Shown: positions 1-6,781 of the stretch, in pieces
How the letters are laid out: every line of letters starts with the position of its first letter
Position numbering within the stretch: position 1 is the stretch's first letter
Assembly (NCBI GenBank): GCA_903911165.1
Contig: CAIWCQ010000016.1
Location: forward strand, 1 to 8,013
Source: an uncultured Actinomycetes bacterium
Lineage (GTDB): Bacteria > Actinomycetota > Actinomycetes > Mycobacteriales > Mycobacteriaceae
Length of the DNA stretch: 8,013 nucleotides
Direction of reading: 5' to 3'
Program-made: the position numbers and the translations under genes
The notes under the pieces: model-generated
What the model was told of the DNA's origin: nothing
The model's input: only the letters and a program-made list of their open reading frames with translations
Database searches by the model: none

Positions 1-40
1 CGCTTACAAGGCGAGTGCTCTACCACTGAGCTAAGGAGGC
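1..40 (-). tRNA. tRNA-Thr (anticodon TGT), 5' part only
   Basis: The minus strand from 40 to 1 reads as the 5' half of a tRNA. It has a 7-nt acceptor strand (GCCTCCT), TA at positions 8-9, a D-arm with GCTC/GAGC stem and AGTGGTA loop, an anticodon stem starting CTCGC, and the 7-nt loop CTTGTAA with anticodon TGT. TGT reads ACA codons, so this is a threonine tRNA. The variable loop, T-arm and 3' acceptor strand lie before base 1. It is transcribed in the same direction as all the protein genes, with its 5' end 67 bp beyond the stop codon of the repeat-protein gene. Confidence 0.92.
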
Positions 41-72
41 GGGCGCGACCTCTGCGATCCGGTTTCGCCGAG

Positions 73-100
73 TCAGTAGCCTAACGGGCCGCCGAGGCAA
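73..100 (-). promoter_or_regulatory. possible promoter of the tRNA-Thr gene
   Basis: The gap between the repeat-protein stop (108) and the tRNA 5' end (40) contains, on the minus strand, TTGCCT (100-95) and TACTGA (78-73) separated by 16 bp. This is a loose match to a housekeeping -35/-10 pair, and transcription would begin about 25 nt before the tRNA. TAGGCT at 83-78 is an alternative -10 but has no well-spaced -35. No convincing terminator hairpin for the upstream gene is seen in this gap, so read-through into the tRNA is also possible. Confidence 0.25.
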
Positions 101-107
101 TCTGAGT

Positions 108-818
108 TCACTCCGCGTCTATCTCGGCGTTCAGCGCCCGCGACCCGGACCGCCGGCGACCGGGCATCGGAATGCGCTCGGCGATATTGCTCAGTGGATT
201 GACCACGAGGCTCAGGGCGGTGACGGCTTCCCGCAGTGTCTCGATGGTCGGTGTGAGCGCTTCTAGGCCTGGCGCCAGCCGGTTGAGGGTGTCGGCCACG
301 TCGGCCAGTTGTTCAAGCGGGCCGTCTCGCGCGGTCAGCTTTTCAACCAGGCCGCCCTCGGCCAGCAGTCGGTCGGCCAGGCCGCCCTCGGCCAGTAGTC
401 GGTCGGCCAGGCCGCCCTCGGCCAGGATCTGGTCCACCAGACCGCCTGGTGCCAGGGCACGGTCGAGCCCGCCGCCCTCGGCGGTCATCTGCTCCAGTAC
501 GCCGTCGGGTGCGGTCAGCCGATCGATCAGGCCGCCTTTTCGCAGCAGCCGATCCATGGCGCCGTCCTGGGCCAGGGCTCGCCCAAGTGGGGCGTCGTCC
601 TCGATGAGCAACGCGAACTTATTTGCGCGTTCGATGGTCTCATCGAGGCCCAGGAAATGGACGACCGAATCCCGTGGCGATGGAAAGGCTGCGTCGCCGA
701 GGTTGTCTTTGGCGTACTCGACGGCCGCTTCGGCGACCAGGAGTCCGGCATCAGCCGCCGCTAGGCCGACCCGGACCGGAGCGGTGGCGAGATCCACCAG
801 TGCTTTGGCCAGATTCAT
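108..818 (-). CDS. decapeptide-repeat protein of unknown function (236 aa)
   Basis: I do not recognise an enzymatic family. The protein has three parts. Residues 1-40 are an alanine-rich, amphipathic or hydrophobic helical stretch with no clear signal peptide cleavage site. Residues about 71-180 are an uninterrupted run of 10-residue repeats with consensus L-[LT]-A-[EP]-[GD]-G-[LV]-x-[DE]-[RQK]. Residues 181-236 are a non-repeat helix-prone segment ending in a basic patch (GRRRSGSR, 220-227) and an acidic tail. Hydrophobic residues recur every 10 positions with a G-G or D-G turn between, which suggests short helices in a solenoid or an oligomerising rod; this is inference. From memory it may correspond to M. 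tuberculosis Rv0756c, which lies on the far side of phoPR from the HIT gene. The start is the ATG at 818; a -10 hexamer 6 nt upstream of it implies a leaderless message, so no Shine-Dalgarno is expected. A long overlapping frame on the plus strand is a shadow of the repeats. Confidence 0.85.
   Translation of the reverse strand: MNLAKALVDLATAPVRVGLAAADAGLLVAEAAVEYAKDNLGDAAFPSPRDSVVHFLGLDETIERANKFALLIEDDAPLGRALAQDGAMDRLLRKGGLIDRLTAPDGVLEQMTAEGGGLDRALAPGGLVDQILAEGGLADRLLAEGGLADRLLAEGGLVEKLTARDGPLEQLADVADTLNRLAPGLEALTPTIETLREAVTALSLVVNPLSNIAERIPMPGRRRSGSRALNAEIDAE
279..608 (-). repeat. array of about eleven 30-bp / 10-residue coding repeats
   Basis: Residues 71-180 of the repeat protein align as consecutive 10-residue blocks, including ALAQDGAMDR, LLRKGGLIDR, LTAPDGVLEQ, ALAPGGLVDQ, ILAEGGLADR, LLAEGGLADR and LLAEGGLVEK. 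At DNA level most units have diverged. The units at 361-390 and 391-420 differ by one base (C or T at the sixth position), and the flanking units share the GGCCGCCCTCG end on the plus strand. The near-identical central pair points to recent unit duplication inside an older array. Confidence 0.9.
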
Positions 819-824
819 TCACTG

Positions 825-856
825 ATTGTATGGGCCGATACGTGGCGCGCGGTCAA
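825..856 (-). promoter_or_regulatory. promoter of the repeat-protein gene, apparently leaderless
   Basis: On the minus strand the hexamer TACAAT (830-825) is followed by CAGTGA and then directly by the ATG at 818. The A of the ATG is therefore 7 nt after the -10 box, the usual distance to a transcription start, which predicts an mRNA beginning at the start codon. Leaderless messages of this kind are common in mycobacteria. TTGACC at 856-851, overlapping the HIT stop codon, resembles a -35 but sits 20 bp away, longer than the ideal 17-18. No Shine-Dalgarno-like sequence is present. This promoter would uncouple the repeat gene from the operon upstream. Confidence 0.55.
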
Positions 857-1248
857 ACGAGAGCCGCGATAATCCTTTCGCGAGCCTCATCGAGGGACTC
901 CGGCGAGGGATGGCGATCAACGTTCGCGAATCCGAAGTCGGTCAGGTTGAACGCCGGGAACACGTGCACATGCAGGTGTGGGACCTCCAGGCCGGCGATG
1001 ATGACACCGGCACGCTCGGATCCGAATGCCGTGCACACCGCCCTGCCGATCCGCTGCGAGACTGCCATGACGTGGTTGAACAGCCCCGGTTCGGCGTCCT
1101 GCCACTTGTCGATCTCCGCGCGCGGAACCACCAGGGTATGCCCGGGAGTCATTGGTTCGATGGTGAGGAACGCCACGACCTCGTCGTCTTCGTAGACGAA
1201 TCGTCCGGGTAGCTCGCGGTTGATGATCATGGTGAAGACGGACGGCAT
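853..1248 (-). CDS. HIT-family nucleotide-binding protein
   Basis: This is a histidine-triad protein; the family hydrolyses or transfers nucleoside monophosphates from phosphoramidate, adenylylated or dinucleotide substrates in the cytoplasm. The signature is complete: [13 protein letters not shown] with histidines at 91, 93 and 95 of the 131-residue form (95, 97 and 99 counting from the upstream ATG), preceded by the usual [10 protein letters not shown] and PGHTLVVPR segments. The N-terminal CxxC zinc motif common in HINT-like members (CIFC) is replaced by SVFT, so this branch does not bind that zinc. I chose the ATG at 1248 because [15 protein letters not shown] aligns with the usual family N-terminus. 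The ATG at 1260 adds four residues, and neither has a clear Shine-Dalgarno. It starts 22 bp after the SDR stop (10 bp with the upstream ATG), so it is probably co-transcribed. It resembles Rv0759c of M. tuberculosis. Its true substrate is unknown. Confidence 0.9.
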   Translation of the reverse strand: MPSVFTMIINRELPGRFVYEDDEVVAFLTIEPMTPGHTLVVPRAEIDKWQDAEPGLFNHVMAVSQRIGRAVCTAFGSERAGVIIAGLEVPHLHVHVFPAFNLTDFGFANVDRHPSPESLDEARERIIAALV

Positions 1249-1270
1249 GTGAACCAGCATAGGGTTCGGC

Positions 1271-2140
1271 TCAGGAAAACATCCGGCCTACTTCGCTGAT
1301 CGACCACGGCGGGGACTCGTCGTGGTTGCGGTAGCCCAGCAGTGCGGGCGTAGGTCGGTCGAATCGGCCCACGAAACCGCCTGCGGCGATGAGGATCTGG
1401 CCTGTCACCCGGGTGGAGAGATCGCTCACCAGATAGGCGTACAGCGACGCGGCATACTCCGGTGGTGCGGCATCCAGGGCCGCCTGCGCGCTGCCCTCGT
1501 CGAGCATGCCGCGTCGGCGCAGAGACTCGATCTGCTGGGAATACTCGGCGCCGGTGGACAGCCGTGTCCGAGCACCCGGACACACCACGTTGGCGCGCAC
1601 ACCGTGCTCGGCGAGCTCGGCGGCGATCGCCATGGTCAGCCCGTTCACCGCGCCTTTGCCGGCCGGATAGCCGGTACCGCCGTAGTCGCCGAGATAGGCG
1701 AAGGAACTGGTGTTGACGATCGACCCACCGCCGCGGGCGACCATTCGGGGCGCGGCGGCACGACAGGTGGCGAACACCGTGCCAAGGTGGACGTCGATCA
1801 GATCCCGGAACTCCTGCGGACTGATGGTAAGGATTGACGACCCGGATGGTTCAGGGGTTCCAGCGCAGTTCACCAAAGCATTGATCTGACCGAACTCGTT
1901 CTCGCACAACGAGATCAGGGCTTGCGCGATCGCGTCGTCGGCGGCTGAACCGGGGAGCCCGACAGCATGACCACCGGCGGACGTGATGGCGCCCACGGTC
2001 GATTCGACGGCGTCGACATCGCGTCCGTTGACCACAACACCGGCACCCAACTGGGCCAGGAGTGCTGCGACCGCGGCCCCGATCCCGCGGGACCCGCCGA
2101 CGACAACCGCGCCGAATCCGCGCAGTGGCGGGTCGGTCAC
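1271..2140 (-). CDS. short-chain dehydrogenase/reductase (SDR), 289 aa
   Basis: This is a classical SDR with a Rossmann fold that oxidises or reduces an alcohol/ketone with NAD(P). Visible motifs are the cofactor loop GGSRGIG (15-21, the usual leading Thr replaced by Gly), NCAG (91-94, for NNAG), catalytic Ser145 in NTSS, and Tyr158 and Lys162 in YPAGK, followed by the PG motif (CPGA, 187-190). The position of the helix-4 catalytic Asn is a His (DVHLG, 116-120); this occurs in SDRs related to the hydroxyacyl-CoA dehydrogenase part of peroxisomal multifunctional enzyme 2. NGRD at 38-41 ends the second beta strand, and its Arg-Asp pair leaves the NAD versus NADP choice open. The start is GTG, overlapping the TGA of the SnoaL-like gene by 4 bp (GTGA), a typical translational-coupling arrangement. 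In M. tuberculosis the flanking genes carry consecutive numbers (Rv0759c, Rv0760c), so this SDR appears to be an addition or a lost gene there. The substrate is unknown; context suggests a lipid or steroid alcohol. Confidence 0.9.
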   Translation of the reverse strand: MTDPPLRGFGAVVVGGSRGIGAAVAALLAQLGAGVVVNGRDVDAVESTVGAITSAGGHAVGLPGSAADDAIAQALISLCENEFGQINALVNCAGTPEPSGSSILTISPQEFRDLIDVHLGTVFATCRAAAPRMVARGGGSIVNTSSFAYLGDYGGTGYPAGKGAVNGLTMAIAAELAEHGVRANVVCPGARTRLSTGAEYSQQIESLRRRGMLDEGSAQAALDAAPPEYAASLYAYLVSDLSTRVTGQILIAAGGFVGRFDRPTPALLGYRNHDESPPWSISEVGRMFS

Positions 2141-2571
2141 GCCGACGGTGGCGCCTGCCCGAACGTCATGGCCTCGAGGTTCCAGTAGCCGCGCAGATTG
2201 GTGATCAGGCCGGCGTCGTTGAGGAGGTAGCAGAAGACTCCGCGCACCGTGCTGGTCATCCCGCCTTCGAACTCGCTGCGCAGCACCAGAATGTGCGCCA
2301 CCTCATTGGGTGAACTCGACGGGAACGTCTCTTCGCAGGTGACCCGCAAGGTGTTGGCGGCGATATTGGCGTCATAGAACGCCGCGGCCGCCTCTTTGCC
2401 GCGCACGCCGAGTCCGTCGGGATTGGTGTAGGACGGACCGATCGGATCCTCGATGACGACGTCCGGCGCCATCAGTGCCAGCCACCCCTCGCGGTCGTGG
2501 GACTGCACGCACCGCCATGACTCCCGCGAGGCAGTCAGGGCGGGCGTCAGCGCGGTGGTCTCCTGCGACAA
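2137..2571 (-). CDS. SnoaL/ketosteroid-isomerase-like protein (Rv0760c-type)
   Basis: This is a 144-residue protein of the NTF2-like alpha+beta cone fold. It closely resembles, from memory, M. tuberculosis Rv0760c, a structurally characterised steroid-binding protein related to delta5-3-ketosteroid isomerase. Asp42 in VVIEDPIG occupies the position of the isomerase catalytic Asp38. The other cavity segments are SWRCVQSHDREGW (18-30), TCEETFPSSSP (78-88) and RGYWNL (127-132). The catalytic Tyr of true isomerases (near 14-16) is not evident, Trp19 lying close to it, so binding or a different reaction is possible. The start is TTG, supported by a GAGGA ribosome-binding site 9 nt upstream inside the end of adhB. 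The gap to the adhB stop is only 2 bp, and the 3' end overlaps the SDR start by 4 bp. It is part of the adhB-led unit and probably handles an intermediate of the same pathway. Confidence 0.92.
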   Translation of the reverse strand: MSQETTALTPALTASRESWRCVQSHDREGWLALMAPDVVIEDPIGPSYTNPDGLGVRGKEAAAAFYDANIAANTLRVTCEETFPSSSPNEVAHILVLRSEFEGGMTSTVRGVFCYLLNDAGLITNLRGYWNLEAMTFGQAPPSA

Positions 2572-2573
2572 GG

Positions 2574-3704
2574 TCAGCGATCCTCGTCGGTGTAGCGGAT
2601 GACGCCGCGGATATTGCGTCCCTCCAGCATGTCCTTATAACCGTCGTTGATCTGCTCCAGGCGGTACTGCCGGGTGATCATGTCGTCGATGTTGAGCTTT
2701 CCGGCCTTGTACATCGACAGCAGCTGCGGGATGTCGTGGTGCGGATTGCCGCCGCCGAATATGGTGCCCTGCAGGTTCTTCTGCATGAGGGTCAGCATCG
2801 CCAGGTTCAGGGTGATATTGGTGTCGAGCATGCTGCCGATGGCGGTCATCACGCAGGTGCCGGACTTTGACGTGAGGTTCATGTAGTTGTCGACGTCGGC
2901 GCCGTCAACCTCACCGACGGTGACGATCACCTTCTTGGCCATGAAGCCACCGGTGACCTCGGCGATACCCATCATGGCCGACTCGATATCTGGATAGGCA
3001 TGGGTGGCACCGAACTTCAGCGCGGCATCGCGCTTCCACTCGACGGGCTCGATGACGAAGATGTTCCGGGCACCGGAGATGACCGCGCCCTGCAGTGCCG
3101 CCATGCCAACTCCGCCGACGCCGACGACGGCGACGTCCTCGCCGGGTTTGATCTGGGCGGTGTGGGTTGCCGATCCGTAGCCGGTGGTGACACCGCAGCC
3201 CACCAGGCAGGCCACTTCGAACGGTATGGAGGGATCGATCTTCACCACCGAGGACTCGTGCACCACCATGTACGGCGAGAAGGTGCCGAGCAGTGTCATC
3301 GGGAACACCGGCATGCCGTCGGCGGTGTGAATGCGGTGGGTGCCGTCGGAGATGGCGACGCCGGCCAGCAGTCCGGCACCAAGATCGCAGAGGTTGCGAA
3401 GACCGGCCTGACATGACGGACACTTGCCGCAGGACGGGATGAACGACAACACCACGTGATCACCGACCGCCACGCTTTCCACACCCTCGCCGATCTCGGT
3501 GACGATGCCGGCGCCCTCGTGTCCGCCGAGGACCGGGAAGCCGAACATCGGGATGCCGCCGGTAACCAGGTGGTGGTCGGAGTGGCACATGCCGGAGGCT
3601 TCCATCTGGATCTTGACCTCGTTTTTCGCGGGGTCACCGATCTCGATCTCCTCGATCGCCCACGGCTGGTTGAACTCCCTGATGAGCGCGCCTTTTGTCT
3701 TCAC
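2574..3704 (-). CDS. adhB: zinc-dependent alcohol dehydrogenase AdhB
   Basis: This is a medium-chain zinc alcohol dehydrogenase of 376 aa that interconverts an alcohol with its aldehyde or ketone. Catalytic zinc ligands are Cys40 (GMCHSDHH), His62-Glu63 (GGHEGAG) and Cys170 (CLVGCGVTTGYGS). The four structural zinc cysteines are 92, 95, 98 and 106. The Rossmann loop is GVGGVG (195-200), and Glu219 at the end of the next strand indicates NAD(H) rather than NADP(H). The protein matches M. tuberculosis Rv0761c (AdhB) along its length as I remember it. It falls in the actinobacterial branch that includes NDMA-dependent alcohol dehydrogenases, whose nicotinamide may stay bound and be recycled through mycofactocin; this is family-based inference. 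The start is GTG with a strong GGAGGA site 6 nt upstream (3715-3710). It follows the only sizeable intergenic gap inside the cluster, which carries a promoter and a palindrome, so it probably heads its own unit with the SnoaL-like, SDR and HIT genes. Confidence 0.95.
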   Translation of the reverse strand: MKTKGALIREFNQPWAIEEIEIGDPAKNEVKIQMEASGMCHSDHHLVTGGIPMFGFPVLGGHEGAGIVTEIGEGVESVAVGDHVVLSFIPSCGKCPSCQAGLRNLCDLGAGLLAGVAISDGTHRIHTADGMPVFPMTLLGTFSPYMVVHESSVVKIDPSIPFEVACLVGCGVTTGYGSATHTAQIKPGEDVAVVGVGGVGMAALQGAVISGARNIFVIEPVEWKRDAALKFGATHAYPDIESAMMGIAEVTGGFMAKKVIVTVGEVDGADVDNYMNLTSKSGTCVMTAIGSMLDTNITLNLAMLTLMQKNLQGTIFGGGNPHHDIPQLLSMYKAGKLNIDDMITRQYRLEQINDGYKDMLEGRNIRGVIRYTDEDR

Positions 3705-3735
3705 TGCAATCCTCCGACTGGCTGTGGGGCTGAAA

Positions 3736-3749
3736 TAGAACGTGTTCTG
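3736..3749. promoter_or_regulatory. KstR-like palindromic operator upstream of adhB
   Basis: The intergenic gap holds TAGAACGTGTTCTG. Its core AGAAC-GT-GTTCT (3737-3748) is a perfect inverted repeat. It fits the published KstR consensus TNNAACNNGTTNNA at seven of eight fixed bases; only the last A is G. KstR is the TetR-family repressor of mycobacterial cholesterol catabolism. The site lies 32-45 nt before the adhB start and just downstream of the predicted transcription start, where a repressor would block elongation or initiation. Another TetR-family regulator with a similar site is equally possible from sequence alone. Confidence 0.5.
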
Positions 3750-3757
3750 TGTGTCGC

Positions 3758-3781
3758 ATCCTAGGACGTGACGGGTGTCAA
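3758..3781 (-). promoter_or_regulatory. candidate adhB promoter
   Basis: In the 78-bp gap between the NTF2-like gene and adhB, the minus strand has an exact TTGACA (3781-3776), 1 nt after the stop codon of the upstream gene, and TAGGAT (3763-3758), a TANNNT-type -10. The spacing between them is only 12 bp, so they may not form one promoter. Mycobacterial promoters often rely on the -10 alone, and TAGGAT would start transcription near 3751, next to the palindrome at 3736-3749. TCCTAGGA (3759-3766), an 8-bp palindrome, overlaps the -10. The leader would be about 45 nt. Confidence 0.35.
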
Positions 3782-3782
3782 G

Positions 3783-4328
3783 TCACCAGATCGGTACAGG
3801 TGCCTGTCCAAGCGGGTAGTAGCCGGGAAGTTTCTCCCCGGCCAGGCTGCGCTCGATGCGTTCCTGCATACCTTTCGACAGCTTGCCCTCTTCGATGAGC
3901 TTCAGATAGAGCTTCTGCACGTGGCCGAAGTCGAAGAAGTCGCGCTGCCATTCGATCAGCCCGTCGGCATTGAGCCGGAACCAACTGCCGCCGATCCCAT
4001 AGATCGTCGCCTGATTCCCTTCGGCGTCGGTGGCGACCTGCTTCCAGAAGCCGACGACCTCGCCGATCTTGTCGTCGATGATGACCTTCTGGTACGGGTA
4101 GCTCCAGCCCTGAAGTCCGGCCATCTCGAGGCCGAGTGCGATATCGCGGATCTCATCTTTGCCGACGCACATGACGTCCTCTTTGGGGCCGATGTTCCAG
4201 CCGTAGGTGGCGTCGGGGGCGAAGAATTCGGCGAGTCCTTTCCAGTCGCCCTTGCCTTCGGCGTCGCGGTTGGCCTCCATCCACCGGGCGATGAAGTCCT
4301 CCAACAGTTCTCTGGGCAGTGCGGGCAT
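3783..4328 (-). CDS. NTF2-like (SnoaL-related) protein, Rv0762c-type, 181 aa
   Basis: The sequence reads as an NTF2-like domain: an N-terminal helix (LPRELLEDFIARWMEANRD), an aromatic pocket segment (FFAPDATYGWNIG), a central DEIRDIALGLEMAG helix, then strands with VVGFWKQVATDAEG and WFRLNADGLIEWQRDFFDFGHV. A charged helical C-terminal extension (LIEEGKLSKGMQERIER) ends in PGYYPLGQAPVPIW. Such proteins bind or isomerise small hydrophobic molecules; no reaction is established for this one. It appears to match M. tuberculosis Rv0762c. The frame stays open up to 4520, but that extension lies inside the ferredoxin gene in another frame. The ATG at 4328 has an AAGGAGGA site at the right distance and begins the recognisable domain. 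It is 4 bp from the ferredoxin stop, so the two are co-transcribed and probably coupled. This is the second NTF2-fold gene in the cluster and is larger than the Rv0760c-type one. Confidence 0.88.
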   Translation of the reverse strand: MPALPRELLEDFIARWMEANRDAEGKGDWKGLAEFFAPDATYGWNIGPKEDVMCVGKDEIRDIALGLEMAGLQGWSYPYQKVIIDDKIGEVVGFWKQVATDAEGNQATIYGIGGSWFRLNADGLIEWQRDFFDFGHVQKLYLKLIEEGKLSKGMQERIERSLAGEKLPGYYPLGQAPVPIW

Positions 4329-4332
4329 GTTT

Positions 4333-5906
<1,574 letters not shown>

Positions 5907-5918
<12 letters not shown>

Positions 5919-5979
5919 GGTCCCTCCGGGTGCTGTGTCATGGTCCCTCCGGGTACTGGGTGTCATGGTCCCTCCGGGT
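5907..5979 (-). repeat. three tandem copies of the SDR-stop/cyp51-start region (25, 23, 25 bp)
   Basis: Units at 5955-5979, 5932-5954 and 5907-5931 share TGTCATGGTCCCTCCGGGT exactly (plus-strand reading). The middle unit lacks two bases (GG on the plus strand), and the first base of one unit differs. Read on the minus strand, each unit carries ACCCGGAGGGACC-ATG-ACAC, a strong Shine-Dalgarno 3-4 nt from an ATG. Because 25+23=48, the first and third ATGs are in the same CYP51 frame and the middle one is shifted. Confidence 0.97.
5915..5941 (-). other. 8-codon mini-ORF bridging the SDR and cyp51
   Basis: The middle ATG of the triplicated region (5941) opens MTQHPEGP and stops at TGA (5917-5915), which overlaps the ATG at 5918 as ATGA. 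Its last residues PEGP repeat the last four residues of the SDR (KYPEGP), showing it is a duplicated copy of the SDR 3' end placed behind its own ribosome-binding site. A function for the peptide is unlikely. Its translation could deliver ribosomes to the third ATG. Expression is not shown. Confidence 0.45.
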
Positions 5980-6781
5980 ACTTAAGTTGCTGACGTTCCC
6001 TGGGCGCACTGGACAGCGGCGCCTCGGGCTGAATCTCCATGGACGCGACGAATCCTCCGCGCGGCGTCTCGGCGACGAATGCGACCGCACGGGCGAGGTC
6101 GGCAGCACGCAGGAAGTAGCTGTGCCGGGCCTGGCCCCACCTGGCCCAGTCCTCCAGCGCTGGCGCGATTGACTCCGGTGGCAGGTTCCACCCCATCGAA
6201 GTCTGGGTCGGTCCGGGATGGACGACCGATGCCCGCACGCCGGTGCCCTCCAGTTCCATCTGCAGGTTGTTCACCATCGCAGCCAGCCCGGCTTTGGCAG
6301 CGCCGTAGGCGCCCATGTGGGGGCGCTGACGTAAGGCAACATCGGAGCCGATGAAGATGACGTCACCGCGCTGACGGGAGACCATGGCGGGCAACACGGC
6401 GGTGGCTAGCCGGTTGGCTCCGATGAGGTGGATCTGGATCTGGGCTTCGAAGTCGGTGGTGTCGATCTCATGGAGCCTCCCGAAGAAGGTGTCGCCGGCA
6501 CCGGCGACCAGCACCTCGATGTCGCCGAGCTCCGCTGTCGCGCGGCCCACGAATTCCCGAACCGAGTCCGACGAAGTGACGTCGAGCGACAACGCCACGG
6601 CCTCGCCGCCATCCGCACGGATCTGACCGGCTAATTCCTCGCACTTGTCGAGACGCCGGGCACCGAGGGCGACGGGGAAGCCCCGCGCGGCAAGCTCGGC
6701 GGCGGTGGCGGCGCCGATCCCGGACGAGGCGCCGGCGACGATGACCGGCCGGCGGCTGGGGTGTGGTTCAAAGCGTGCCAT
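5963..6781 (-). CDS. short-chain dehydrogenase/reductase (Rv0765c-type), 272 aa
   Basis: This is a classical SDR. The cofactor loop is GASSGIG (17-23), and the second strand ends in GARR (40-43), whose arginines favour NADP(H). The NNAG motif is degenerate (AGAG, 93-96). Catalytic residues are Ser146 (FIGSD), Tyr159 and Lys163 (YGAAK), and the PG motif is HPGP (188-191). As in the other SDR of this window, the catalytic Asn position is His118 (QIHLIG). It corresponds by order and length to M. tuberculosis Rv0765c, an oxidoreductase of unknown substrate placed between cyp123 and cyp51. The ATG overlaps the cyp123 stop by one base (TAATG) with only a weak ribosome-binding site, implying reinitiation by ribosomes finishing cyp123. 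Its own TGA overlaps the first of three cyp51-side ATGs. The likely role is oxidation or reduction of a product of one of the flanking P450s; this is inferred from context only. Confidence 0.92.
   Translation of the reverse strand: MARFEPHPSRRPVIVAGASSGIGAATAAELAARGFPVALGARRLDKCEELAGQIRADGGEAVALSLDVTSSDSVREFVGRATAELGDIEVLVAGAGDTFFGRLHEIDTTDFEAQIQIHLIGANRLATAVLPAMVSRQRGDVIFIGSDVALRQRPHMGAYGAAKAGLAAMVNNLQMELEGTGVRASVVHPGPTQTSMGWNLPPESIAPALEDWARWGQARHSYFLRAADLARAVAFVAETPRGGFVASMEIQPEAPLSSAPRERQQLKYPEGP

Noticed and set aside
41..107. Rho-independent terminator after the repeat-protein gene
   Set aside because: No stable GC stem followed by a T-run was found; the GGCCGCCGAGGC stretch pairs over only about three bases.
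172..825. 217-codon open frame on the plus strand with RPPSASSRSA-like repeats
   Set aside because: It is antisense to the decapeptide-repeat gene and merely mirrors its 30-bp repeats in a GC-rich stretch. It is Ser/Arg/Pro-rich low-complexity translation, and the minus-strand frame has the promoter and the sensible composition.
1249..1260. Upstream ATG adding four residues (MLVH) to the HIT protein
   Set aside because: It is not excluded, but the family-like N-terminus begins at MPSVF and no ribosome-binding site favours the upstream codon.
3000..3416. 138-codon plus-strand open frame opposite adhB, and similar antisense frames across cyp51 and cyp123
   Set aside because: They are antisense to strongly conserved coding sequence. 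Long shadow frames are expected in GC-rich mycobacterial DNA, and none has recognisable domains or a ribosome-binding site.
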